From contig PYST01000355.1 of assembly GCA_003049485.1 (NCBI GenBank), forward strand, positions 7,810-39,866: a stretch of DNA of 32,057 nt, given 5' to 3'. Every line of letters begins with the position of its first letter. Within the stretch, counting starts at the first letter, position 1. A program made the translations under genes and the position numbers. The notes below the pieces were generated by a model, which was not told where the DNA came from, did no database searches, and was given only the letters and a program-made list of their open reading frames with translations. Below, one piece after another: positions 21,502 to 31,171 of the stretch. Source of the stretch: Ophioceras dolichostomum. Lineage: Eukaryota > Ascomycota > Sordariomycetes > Magnaporthales > Ophioceraceae.

Positions 21502-21735
21502 TGTTGAACCACTGGGTGCACCTCTCTGCACCCAAGAGGAACTAGTTGCCTCAGTCATCAAGGCATCCACCTCAACAGACCTCAGATCACGTGGACCCTC
21601 GGGAGTCGCCTACAAAAGCGCTCCCTCCGGCCCACGCGTAGACTAGCTTTTTCTCTTCCTCGTACATCATTCAGATCAATGGAATCGGTTTACCACACGC
21701 GTGTCTTTTCCAATTGGAACCCTGGCCTTCCAACA
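21502..21735 (+). mobile_element. Solo LTR, family 1, copy 2
   Basis: This 234-bp element has TGTTG/CAACA ends and a perfect 5-bp target duplication GAAAG (21497-21501 and 21736-21740). It differs from 5489-5722 at only five positions by my reading, so both insertions are recent relative to the copy at 30080. No internal retrotransposon region is present. It lies 88 bases after the decayed gene ending at 21413 and abuts the 3' end of the decayed disordered-protein gene on the minus strand. Confidence 0.93.
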
Positions 21736-22207
21736 GAAAGACCATTTAACCACATATTTAACAGCTAAAATCGAGTAAACGACAACAACCCACCGTCCCA
21801 ACAGTTTCCGTCTTCTATTCTGCCCAAAGCTGTTCCAGGTCCAGCTCCATCCTCCACGGCTTCCCGCTCTCGATGCCTCTGCTGTCTGTCGATATCGCTC
21901 ACTGAGTCCCCTCCGCTTGTAGCTGGCATTATCTATCCGGCGCCTCCAGGTGTCCTCATCCTCGTCGACCGGCGGGCCATAAGACTCGGGCTCAGCGGTC
22001 CAAGATCCGCCCTGAGGACCCTGCGTGTGTTGGTGCCGGCTCGCCCCTGTCAACGGGCCGCCGGCGGGGTAGCCAAGCCCAAGACTTGGTTAGTAGGGAC
22101 CACCCACAAGGCCGGCCCGACCACTTCCCCTGCGAGTTCGGCCGCTTCGGGAGCCCGACCGCGCCCTAGACCCTTGCCCTCGCTGCTCCGAGCTGGCCGC
22201 GGCAGCG

Positions 22208-22250
22208 CCAGCACCAGCACCAGCACCAGCACCAGCACCAGCACCAGCAG
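22208..22250. repeat. CCAGCA hexanucleotide microsatellite
   Basis: About seven CCAGCA units lie in tandem; on the minus strand they encode an Ala-Gly dipeptide run inside the decayed disordered-protein gene. Confidence 0.85.
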
Positions 22251-23089
22251 TACTGCTGGCGGGGATAGAAACAGGGGGAGGAGCAGATCCCGCATATGAG
22301 GCGGCCGCGGCCCGAGCTGCGGCGAGGGCTGGGGCGGAAATGGCCGACTAGCTGTGGAAACGCTCAAAGCGCTCAAGCTGGTGGCCGTCGCAGCCACCGT
22401 CGTCGGTGGCGATGGCTGGACCTCCCACACCTTTGCCGGCTGCCGGTCTGTTGGCGGCCGACGTCAATGCCGCTGCCAGGGACGGCTGCGGGACCTGGAA
22501 GATGCCAAACGTCGAGTCCGGGATGACCTCTTCACCCTTCCAATGGTACGAATCTGGGCCCCGCCCCGGCCAGTACTGGGTAGCATTGGGGCCTAGTAGG
22601 TAAGTTGTTCCGGAGGAGGTTATCTGGTGGCTGGGTTGGCTAGGTTGGTGGCTACCCCCGAATCCCGACGACGAAGCCGACCACGTTGCGCTACGCGGTG
22701 GCCCTTCCTGATCAGGCTTAGCAGCACCTCCTGCACCATACATGCCACCCTGGGGAGGAGCAGTTGGCGGAGGAACCGGTTGGGGAAGAAGTGGACGAAG
22801 TGGACGGGCAAGCGGCGGCGGTGGGGGCGGCATCCTCATCCCAGGACGGCCAGTTCCGCGATGAGGAGCGGCAGGCCCGGGCGCGAATCCTGCCCCGCGG
22901 CCGAGTTGAACACTGCCCGCAGCAGCGCCAGCTGCAGGCGCTGGTGCTGCTACCGATCCGTAACCGGGGTGAGGAGGACCGTGGAGGGAGCACAGCGCCG
23001 ATCCTCCACTGAAGTGGGTTTCATGAAACGTTGCGCGGTCGCCAAGTGACAAAGGGCCAGGGGGAGGCGTGTGCAGTTTCGACGGCGGA

Positions 23090-23161
23090 AGGGTGAGGCG
23101 CGACGGAACGCCGCTGGTCGGGGCAAGGGTGAGGCGCGACGGAACGCCGCTGGTCGGGGCA
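23090..23161. repeat. Perfect 36-bp tandem duplication
   Basis: The 36 bases 23090-23125 are repeated exactly at 23126-23161. The unit is twelve codons, so it adds an in-frame repeat (TSGVPSRLTL-type) to the decayed minus-strand gene. The exact identity implies a recent duplication. Confidence 0.88.
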
Positions 23162-23453
23162 TGGCCGCCGTTGCCGCTGCCGCTGCCGCCTGAACCTCCC
23201 CCTTTTGAGTCCAGGCGGCCGCCGCTGCCCGATGGCGGGTGCTAGTTCCGCCGAAAGCAGCTTTGCCGCTGCTGCAGCGAGCCTTGACGACTGTTGCCCG
23301 TTCCCGTTTCCCCCCCGCTCGACCCCCTGCCGCTCGAGCCTGGACGCAGGGCCAGGGTCGGAGGAGGCTTCCAGCGCTCGAGGCTGGACGGCTTCCGTTG
23401 TTGGGCCCGCCGCTTGAGCCAGGGCGATCACCCGAAAAACTGCTAGAGGACAT

Positions 23454-24785
23454 GATCGAACTGGTGCGGTCGCTGGTCTTGCTGCCTCGAAGCGGTTCTT
23501 CTAGTGACTTCCACGGGCCGTTGGACCACGAAGTGTTACTGGCCGGGGTAGGCTGGGGCAGCCGGGCCGCGCGTCCAGGCTGCCCCCTGAAAGTCTTGTT
23601 TGTTGTCTCGGGCTCGCTTGAGCGCTCTGCCCATCTTGGTAGGCAGACAGATAGGCAAATGAAATATGGACCGCCACCAGGAACGAAAATGGCTCTCTGC
23701 AGTTCATTCGGTGTGCAGAATTCGACTGAAATTGGTGAGACGATTTGATCTTGGAGTTGGGCGCCCGCTCTTTCAGTGGCAAAACCATGAAGACTCCATG
23801 TGGACTTTGGATAATTTGGACCAACGCTACGGTCGCAGGTGGTTGGACAGCCTTGCAGCCCACCATGTGTTGGTTAGGAAATAATCACTAGCTGGTGTGG
23901 TGCATTCAATGGTGTGATGAAATTTCCAGCTTAGAGTGTGCGACGTGATGACCACTGCCGTGATCACAGGGAATACCGCCAGAACACCAGAACATCGCCA
24001 CACCAGACCACCAAAACACACTACAAAGTTAGTCGCACCGCACGTTCGACCCAATAACGTCCAGGAAAGCCACCGCAGTCGCCAGGTCAAACATACACCA
24101 GTTTGAAAGAGCAATTGACGAGGGCCCCACGCCGAGAACCTTGAGAACGAAGTAGCGGCAACAGCAAGACCAGCGCCATCATCCTGAACTCGGGGCGTCT
24201 AGCGTCACCTCACTGTTGCGATGCTTCGACTGATCATACCCGGGATCGAAATTAGAAGGGACCACAGAGTGCCAGAATCACCTCCCTACGGCTGGCAGTC
24301 ACTACGACTCAGGGTGCAATGTATCCAAATGGGAAAGGCAGCTCAGCTGCTCGATGTGACATTGGTCGCATCCTGTGCGCAAACCTTCACTACACTGCTA
24401 GATAAGCGGTTGTCTTTGAAAGAATGTTCTCGCATCGCCGCCAGCGCGAGCGCGATCGTCTTGCTCCCGTGTCCGTCAATCCTTTCTTAGCCCCCAGACC
24501 GCAGAACCAGCAGGGTCCAGGGGCGCACGGCCTGGACTGATGCCTCTCTCAACACATGGAGAGACACTCAGCCATCACTTCTCCTAACAGAGGCCTGGAG
24601 GTTAGACAGCATCCCAGTCCAGCTAAACGGATGCTGATTTTTCCTCCCCGCCCATTCACTCCGACTCCATTTGCTGCAGCAAGCTGGCCACCCAGCTACA
24701 GGTAGCTAGGCATCCATCTAGTAATCACGGGGAAGACCTTGGCGAGATTAGAGATAGACACCAGCCGAGGCGGCTCATCCATTTG
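23454..24785. other. Intergenic region
   Basis: No gene is supported. An 89-codon frame at 24221-24490 has an ATG but no recognisable domain and no supporting context. Confidence 0.4.
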
Positions 24786-25583
24786 TCAGTCATACCTTCC
24801 CCTCCCCCGCCTCCCCTCTTCCCTCCTCTCCTCAGACGCGTCCCTCTCCCTCTGCCTCCTCCTCTGCATTGGCCCCGTGAGGTCGTCGTGCGTCAGGGGC
24901 TCCGGGCCAGCCGTTGTGCGCCCCGACCCGAAATTGATCACGCCCGTGCCGTAGCTCGACGGCCCCGCCCCGCCCTGACCGACAGCGGGGCGACCGCCAT
25001 CGGTCACGGCAGGCTGGGCCCCGGACGTGCCTGGCGGCCCGCTGAACGACATCATGGAATCGTACACACCGCGTCCGTACGGGTCGTTATCCCTCGATGA
25101 GCGGCCGCCGCCGCTGCCACGCCGGCTGCGAGAGCCCGACCCCCTACGCGAGCGGGCGGGCGAGTCGCCTCGAGAGGAGCCGGCGGCCGCGGCGGAGCTG
25201 GAGCTTGCTGCGGGTGCCTGGGACGCGGCGGCTTGGTAGTAGCGGTCGCCTCGCGGCGCGGGATCGGTGGCCTGTGCGGCTAGGTGCTGGTCTAGGATCG
25301 AGCCCCTCGGCGGCGACGGGGTGAAGATTGTGGAGTGGCCGGGAGGCGCGTAGGCCGGGCCAGCGGAGCTGGATCTGCTGCTTGAGCTCGAGCTTGGGCG
25401 TTGCTGCTGTGCGCTGCTGCCAGCATGCCATGCGTCGAGGTGTCGATCCAATGTTGAGGTATCGGGCGGCGACGGTGTGAAGATTGATGACTGGTGTTGC
25501 CGAGATGAGGATCGATCTGGACCACTATGGTGACCGCCCCTTGATGATCCGCCGGCTGATCCGCCTCTGCGAGATGAAGACAT
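24786..25583 (-). CDS. Disordered Ser/Gly-rich protein with two FTPxPP...HL motifs
   Basis: This intact 265-residue intron-free protein is a paralogue of 8835-9479. The motif occurs twice: SSIFTPSPPDTSTLDRHLDA at residues 32-51, followed by WH, and STIFTPSPPRGSILDQHLAA at 84-103. Between and after are Ser and Ala runs, an SRSRRGSG basic patch (about 144-158), a YDSMMSFSGPPGTSGAQPAV segment (174-193) and SYGTGVINFGSGRTTAG (210-226), then a highly charged Arg/Glu C terminus. The motif order equals that of the paralogue. No membrane, signal or enzyme domain is seen. I cannot name the family; short conserved motifs in disordered sequence suggest peptide docking sites. A TATA box lies about 180 bases upstream. 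It ends with TGA. Confidence 0.72.
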   Translation of the reverse strand: MSSSRRGGSAGGSSRGGHHSGPDRSSSRQHQSSIFTPSPPDTSTLDRHLDAWHAGSSAQQQRPSSSSSSRSSSAGPAYAPPGHSTIFTPSPPRGSILDQHLAAQATDPAPRGDRYYQAAASQAPAASSSSAAAAGSSRGDSPARSRRGSGSRSRRGSGGGRSSRDNDPYGRGVYDSMMSFSGPPGTSGAQPAVTDGGRPAVGQGGAGPSSYGTGVINFGSGRTTAGPEPLTHDDLTGPMQRRRQRERDASEERREEGRRGRGRYD

Positions 25584-25758
25584 TATGCTAGTTGGTGGGA
25601 GAGAGAGAGAGAGATCGTTCGTCCAGATCCGGCCGGACTGCTGAAAGTGGGAATGGAGAAGGGAGAGAGTAGGATAATAGAAGGTGGTTTGCAGTATGTT
25701 TGTGTGCGAGAGGGAACTGGTAACCTTTACTTGACGAAGAACGAGCGACGAGCTGGTA

Positions 25759-25765
25759 TTTTATA
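25759..25765 (-). promoter_or_regulatory. TATA box of the disordered-protein paralogue
   Basis: TATAAAA on the minus strand lies about 180 bases before the start at 25583, with a GA-repeat (about 25600-25612) in the untranslated leader. Confidence 0.5.
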
Positions 25766-26816
25766 CCACTGTTGAAGTCGTGACAGAAATCCGACGTTTA
25801 AATTACAACACCCAAAGGCAGCATCATCTTATTGGGGCCAGTATCATCTGCTCTCATCCGCTCGACCTCAATTTTTGGATTGGCCACCTACTGATGCCTA
25901 GCATGGCTGGCGGCTATTTGAGGTTCGAAACGGCGAGTAACAGGAGCGTAACCGGCCACGAGGCCATTTTGCGACCACAACTACCAACATTTTAAGGTCA
26001 AAGAGGCGGCTACTGTGAAGCTATTCCGTTGTAACCATCAAGATAAGTCTCCGAGTACCAAGATCGGCTCAAAGTTGATAGGGCACGGGGGCTCGGAACA
26101 ACTATTGGAGCCGTCATTGTGGAGGTGAATACCAGACCATAACCGGCCAGGTCAGGCAGGATTGACCGATGAGAAGCGCTTGGCGTCAAGTCATTGGTTC
26201 TATAAGTTCTCCTCCCTGTGTTGGTTGTTCAGTGACCAGGCTCAAGGCCACAAGGAACAGAGGCTGGTTCTGGGTGTTAGAGGGAGTTTGTGACCTGTTC
26301 ATCACGGTAAGGAAGCAAACGGGCGGCAAATTTCGTCAAAAATTTGGACACTCGGGCGTCAGTCAGGCCGCTTACCGGGCATGCGCTGAGCCAACGACAG
26401 TTCCCGGCACACGCAGGAAGATCAGATGGGAGCAAGAAGGTAATTACAGTATGTCAAGGGACTTTTTCAAATGCCTCTAATAGGAGTGGAATCATACACG
26501 AGTGAAGGAGTGCAGTATCATATGGTGTGGCGGGTCGCGTGGTTGGGCATGGCTGGTGCTGACTGACATGCTATGCGGAGAATCCTGGAATGATTGATTC
26601 CATACATCAGGAAACCGGCGGCACAGCATCCGCAAACAAGAGAGAGGAGCTAGCCCAATACACTCAACAAAGGCGGAATGTCATGCTTCTACGTGGGCTC
26701 TTCTTGGCGGATTCGTCGTCTCAGGGGAAATCATCAGAACAGGTGTCACCGACATGAGACAAGACGATGAAAGGGTACCCATAATGGGTGAGAGAAAGTC
26801 AGCTGGGAGCTCACCT
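25766..26816. other. Intergenic region
   Basis: No gene is supported on either strand. A 103-codon plus frame (26169-26480) has no recognisable features. Confidence 0.4.
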
Positions 26817-28363
26817 TTAACTACTAGGTAGATAGGCAAGGACGCTGCAAAGTCGTTCGTTTGTTTGCTTCGAGGCGTGTTGCATTTTGACGGTTGCAAA
26901 AGGATCCACCGCAGTCGCAAACGCCTTGCGGCAGACTTCTTGGTCGCGGCTGGCAGTGTCGTCCGCATTGCCCGCGGAGCTCTTGGAGTAGGAACCGTCC
27001 GCCTTCCACTCCTCCGCAGCGTGGAGGAGCCGCGCTTCCAGGTTCTCGGGGGTGACGCCTTCGCGGAGCATCGTCACGAGTTCCATGTACAGGGGCTCTG
27101 TCATCCCCCACCGACGGTCGAGAGTACGCCGGCGGCGTGCCAGGAGCTTTTGGAACTCCGCGTCGGTGAGGCTCCCGGACGTCTCGCCATCAGATGTTTC
27201 CACAAGACACCACCCCTTCATGGCCCGGACGCAGTCGGAGACTGTCTTTGGCCGCCCGTCCATGAGCAGCAGCGGGGCGACGCGCGGGTCCTCGAGCAGT
27301 GTCCCGAGCAGACGCACATCTTCGCTTTCGCCGTCGCCGCCTCCACCGTTCGCTGCGCTGCTACTAGTTGCTGCTATTGCTGCTGCTGTCTGGAGGCGTC
27401 GCTTCTCGCAGAGGTATAGGAACAACTTGAGATGGTCGCTTCCACGGGCGACATTGCGCGTGTGCCAGTTGACGCGACATATCTGGACGTAGCTTTGGAT
27501 GGCGGCGGAGCTGATGCGATCCGCGCAACCAGAGGCCTAAAGCTCCATCTCGGTAGCGTCGCCCTCGGGCCCCGCCCCGTTGCTCATGCTCATGCTCAGC
27601 TCGTGGAGCTCAGCGAGTGTCTCCTGGCGCATAGGCTCCGGGTCCCAGATGTTTGTACGCCCGTCTTTTCTGCGGTAGATAATGCGCGTAAGGAGGTTGA
27701 TGGCGAAGAGTGCTAAGAGCGGTACTTGGGCCGGCGACTGCACTGGACCAGCGGCGAGCTTGGGCTCCTCACGGGTGCCTTGTCGGAGGATCTTGAAGAT
27801 GTACGGGGGATGGGACTCGAACGCATCAGGGGCGGCCTCCACACATGCATCGCTGGAGGAAACGCGCGCCGGAGGCCCGTCAGCATGGTAAGCTGGTCTC
27901 GGGCAGCGTCCCGAGTACGAGTAATGGAGGGATTGCGAGGAACGAAACCCCGTTTTCCGATTTAGGGGTACCAAAATGAATCACGGGTGGTACTGGCACT
28001 CACATCAACTTCCCCACTAATGGAAGGACCAATCCTGGAAGAATAGAAGACAGGTCGTGCCACTGATGCCCTGGGCCGGTCACTTTGTCCATTGTATCGA
28101 CCCAATGCTGCGCGAGCGTCGGCATTGACATGGTCCCATCCTCGTCCACGCTTGGGGCGGCCCAGATCATACCTGGGGATTCCTCGTCATTTAGAAGTTG
28201 GGTGACTTGACGAATCCCTCTGCCTCGCGGAAGATGAGGTCGGTCACTCGTCGTCGTCATGGAAGCTGTCAGTCAGCCATGGGATAACTGGGACCGGGCA
28301 AGCAAGCAATGGGGAACGGAGACTCGGCGTTGACATACTGAGTGAGACCTGCCACAGGGGTAT

Positions 28364-28569
28364 TGTTGGTTCATGGTTGGTAACTGCTCACGTGGCAGCT
28401 GTTGCCTCAGTCCTAAGGCGTCAACTTCCAAGGAATCTACCTACCAAGCGGCCTTTATAAGGTCGCTCTCTCCACCAACGCGCAGATAACTTTCCTTTCG
28501 AAGACAGATACCAGAATTCAGTAGTATTTTGCACGCGTGCTTGTTCCTTTCCCCATTGGCCTCCCGACA
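28364..28569 (+). mobile_element. Solo LTR, family 2, copy 2
   Basis: This 206-bp element matches 5746-5951 end to end, starting TGTTGGTTCATGG and ending CCTCCCGACA, with a TTTATAAGG box. The flanking 5-mers are GGTAT (28359-28363) and GGCAT (28570-28574), a target duplication with one C-to-T difference. It is inserted in an exon of the minus-strand gene 26817-29304 in the opposite orientation to that gene. More diverged from its sister than the family 1 pair are from each other. Confidence 0.9.
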
Positions 28570-28598
28570 GGCATGATACCCAAAGAAACCTCCGCCCA

Positions 28599-28711
28599 GA
28601 TCGACAGGGCTTCATTTCCCTTGGCAATTAGGAAGTTGAAAAAGTCCATGAAATNGATCGACAGGGCTTCATTTCCCTTGGCAATTAGGAAGTTGAAAAA
28701 GTCCATGAAAT
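28599..28711. other. Single N flanked by an exact 56-bp duplication
   Basis: Positions 28599-28654 are repeated exactly at 28656-28711 with one N (28655) between them. This is the signature of a contig join where overlapping ends were left unmerged, not of a biological repeat. It duplicates about 19 codons (DFMDFFNFLIAKGNEALSI) of the minus-strand gene. Confidence 0.9.
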
Positions 28712-29304
28712 CTGCCTGGGTAGGCGTCAGGTCGGATCCGTCATCGCCATCTTGGGCGACGGAGTCATCATTCTTCGAGGGCTGCTTGGCCAGCTCGACA
28801 TCAGCAGGAGGTCCAGTAGCGGTTCCCTCGTCCTCGTGCTCGTCTTCACGTACGACGGCGGGCGGGTTATCCCTGGGCGGGAGCGGGTGAGGCAGTTCGT
28901 CGTCAGCGGTGGCCGCCACCCCGATTGCTTTCCCGTGTTGGACCGCCGCCGGTCCAGGGACTCCTCGTCCAAGCCGTCGCTGGATTAACTTCAGAAACCC
29001 GATGTACTGCTCATGGCCGTTTTGGTCATGGCGCGGTACGAACTTGTAGCGCTGGCCCCATTCCGTACGTAGCCCGATGGCGTTGGTTAGCTGCGTGGAA
29101 AGGGTGGCGTGGTAGTGCTTCGGCAGTTTGCTGATGAGGACCTTGGTAAGCATCTTCGCAATCGGGAATTTGACGTTTTGGAGCGTCCCTGGGGTCCAAG
29201 ACGTCGAAGATCTTTCCCAGTTTCTTATACTGGTAATATAGAGATCCCGACTTATCGGTGTTGGGGCTGGGGAAGGGTGCCCAGGACTTGTTCGAAGGCG
29301 CCAT

Positions 29305-30079
29305 AGGTGTGTGCGGAGGCAAAGCGAATGGCCGTTTGCCGATGGCGTCGGGGAAATTCGGAGAGCTCGTCTAACTGTAGCTCGGACCCCGCCAAAACCA
29401 GCGAACTTGGGCGCTGCCGACTTCCAGGGCGAATGACACCCGAGTCGGACGGACTGTGGATGGAAGACTCTCGCCGGGATACAGAGTACTGTGAAAGAAG
29501 CAAGGCAGCAAGGAATACTGCGAGCGAAAAGATGCGAGAAAACGCGTGATCGCGTCTAGCATTCGCGTCTAGTATTCGTTCGAGTTTGTAATGTGCGAGA
29601 CAGGGACAAACCAGGCGGGGCGTGAGCAAGAGTCCAGTCCAGTAGGGCAGCGTCATTTCAAGAAAAGTAAACCCCACACAGCCTTCTGACAACGGCAGAG
29701 GTCCCCCCGCGTGTTCTTCGTCTTTCATTGACGTCACGGTACGGTGTGACAGGCAGCACGAAACAATAGTGATCGGGTCGGATTTGGTCGGCGGGGATTT
29801 TAATGAAGTTATTTGGGCCCGTCGCATCGAGGCATACCAGCAAGGGAATATAGGGAATATCTATATGCCTACTTGGAGCTATTGTCTTGTCTGGAATGTC
29901 TTAGTGGTTGTAATGGTAGGTAGAAGCGTTCTAGCATATCCACTCTGCCTACAAAGTCGAAGGGGGAAAAGTGACACCAGGAAGGATGTTTCTGTCTCCG
30001 CCTGCTCTCACGGCCCGCCATCTCTCCTCTGGCACGGGAGGCATCACTTCAGCAAGCCGGGGTCCGCTGATACTCACAC
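29305..30079. other. Intergenic region
   Basis: This is the upstream flank of the disrupted minus-strand gene. A 14-bp imperfect tandem repeat (CGCGTCTAGnATTCG type) lies near 29549-29578. No gene is supported. Confidence 0.4.
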
Positions 30080-30312
30080 TGTTGGTTGGGCTTCAAGGGG
30101 AAAAAGCAAACACGCGCGTGGTAAACCAATCTGTTGATTCTGATGATGTACAGGGAAGAGTAAAGCTAGTCTACACGTGAGTCGGAGGAATCGCTTTTGT
30201 AAGCGATTCCAAGGGGCCCACGTGACCTAAGGTCTGTCGAGGGGGCTGCCTTGGTGACTGAGGCAACTCCTCCACGTGGGTGCACGGAAGTGCACCCAAC
30301 CGTGGTTCAACA
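30080..30312 (-). mobile_element. Solo LTR, family 1, copy 3 (older)
   Basis: Read on the minus strand this 233-bp element starts TGTTGAACCACGG and ends CCCAACCAACA and aligns along its length with 5489-5722, though with many differences, so it is an older or sub-family copy. A perfect 5-bp target duplication CACAC lies at 30075-30079 and 30313-30317. No internal region adjoins it. Confidence 0.92.
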
Positions 30313-30317
30313 CACAC

Positions 30318-30422
30318 CCTCATCCGACCTAGCCTTCCCGCGAGGCTATGATCCGCGCCCTCGGCCACTTCTGGGTAAGCCTCCTCAAGGATCGGTCTGG
30401 CCTCCTTCATAAACCGTTTCAC
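30318..30422 (-). pseudogene. Gene fragment similar to the decayed gene at 20583-21413
   Basis: The minus-strand frame reads MKRFMKEARPILEEAYPEVA from 30422, matching ERFMDEARPIFEEAY encoded near 21259-21305. A TAG lies just upstream in frame and the LTR target duplication follows, so only this piece remains. In both places the fragment lies upstream of a family 1 LTR in the same relative orientation. Confidence 0.4.
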
Positions 30423-30989
30423 TCGCTCCTATGTGCAACATCATGTAGTAACTAACTCGTTGTGCAGAAGCACGTCCCATCCGTGATCCCAGCCGGCGGC
30501 CGCCCGCTTCAGTTGCCTACTTACCTACCCACACTAGTTGGGCGGGCCGGTCCGTTTTACATGTTATCGCAAGCGTTCCTCTGACCTTGTGGTTCTCTCC
30601 GAACCTGCCAGTGGCACTGTAGTGACAGCTACGGGGCGCAGTGTGTACATCGTTCAGTCGTCTCGGCCTGGTGAGCTGTGGGAGGGCCCAACCATGTTGG
30701 GCTTCCTAATATTATCCGCAACCTGCGCGAAGAAACAACAATCGCCTTGGTCATCCCCCAGTGCGAGCTCCTGATCGCCTGTGTCCGTTGGATTGCATCC
30801 ATATGCCATCCTGGCTTTCACCGGGGACGTCGAACCCTTAGGAATCAGAATGGTCGAAGGGAGCTCTATCACTGCTGTGCTGTTTCACCATCAAGACAAC
30901 GAGCCGGGTCGCACGCCAACTAGCGGACGAACGGTTACCAGGCAGCACAGGACGGGTAACTACCAAGGTATTCAGCCCAAATGATGGTC
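30423..30989. other. Intergenic region
   Basis: No gene is supported. It leads into the promoter of the candidate small gene at 31172. Confidence 0.4.
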
Positions 30990-30996
30990 TATAAAT
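30990..30996 (+). promoter_or_regulatory. TATA box of the terminal candidate gene
   Basis: TATAAAT lies 180 bases before the ATG at 31172 and is followed by an A/C-rich leader with AGCAAGCAAG and GACTAGCAGACTAGCAG repeats, as in fungal 5' untranslated regions. Confidence 0.45.
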
Positions 30997-31171
30997 GCAG
31001 GAGGTTTGGGTCTTTGACTCCAAACTTCAGATTCCATCAGCAAGCAAGCCAGACACGCAAACCAAAAGACAAAGCAGACTAGCAGACTAGCAGAAACCGG
31101 ATTCCATCATCGACTTAGTTCTTTTCTCTTTACGTCCCACCTCAGACCCACCTACTCTAGTGCTCATTAGT

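Larger units (their letters stand above)
21741..23453 (-). pseudogene. Decayed long disordered Gly/Ser/Pro/Ala-rich protein gene
   Basis: The minus-strand frame begins MSSSSFSGDRPGSSGGPNNG at 23453, shifts frame near 23370, and then stays in one frame to about 21750, interrupted by TAG at 23242-23244, TAG at 22348-22350 and TAA at 22090-22092. Each stop interrupts sequence of the same character on both sides and would be Gln if C replaced T. Visible parts are a Gly/Ser segment, Pro-rich runs, a conserved-looking stretch (TYLLGPNATQYWPGRGPDSY), an Ala-Gly repeat from a CCAGCA microsatellite, a basic SRSGRTRRGSGR patch and an acidic DEDEDTW block. The start and layout recall the two intact disordered proteins in the window, but the FTPxPP/HL and SYGTGVIN motifs are not seen, so kinship is only suggested. 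A family 1 LTR adjoins its 3' end. Confidence 0.5.
26817..29304 (-). pseudogene. Multi-exon gene of unknown function, disrupted by a solo LTR
   Basis: The minus-strand gene starts MAPSNKSWAPFPSPNTDKSG at 29304. A frameshift near 29200 moves it to NVKFPIAKMLTKVLISKLPK and a frame that runs to 28570, where an LTR (28364-28569) is inserted. Past the LTR the coding frame resumes (28363-28339), splices over a 73-bp intron (28338-28266, GTATGT...CTGAC...CAG), continues 28265-28004, splices over a 151-bp intron (28003-27853, GTGAGT...CCTCCAG, phase 2), and runs 27852-26817, with an in-frame TAG at 27537-27539 between EMEL and ASGCADRISS. Removing the LTR and one target copy restores the frame into the first intron. 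The N at 28655 lies in a 56-bp duplication. Motifs include DFMDFFNFLIAKGNEALSIW, SILPGLVLPLVGKL and YVQICRVNWHTRNVARGSDH. I do not recognise a family. The last segment after the TAG might be a separate gene. Confidence 0.6.

Noticed and set aside
15281..27539. Genetic-code change with UAR read as glutamine
   Set aside because: The same loci carry frameshifts and lost starts, and intact genes carry no internal TAG or TAA, so RIP-like decay is the simpler explanation; kept only as an alternative under findings.
28599..28711. Biological tandem repeat of 56 bp
   Set aside because: A single N between exact copies points to a contig join.
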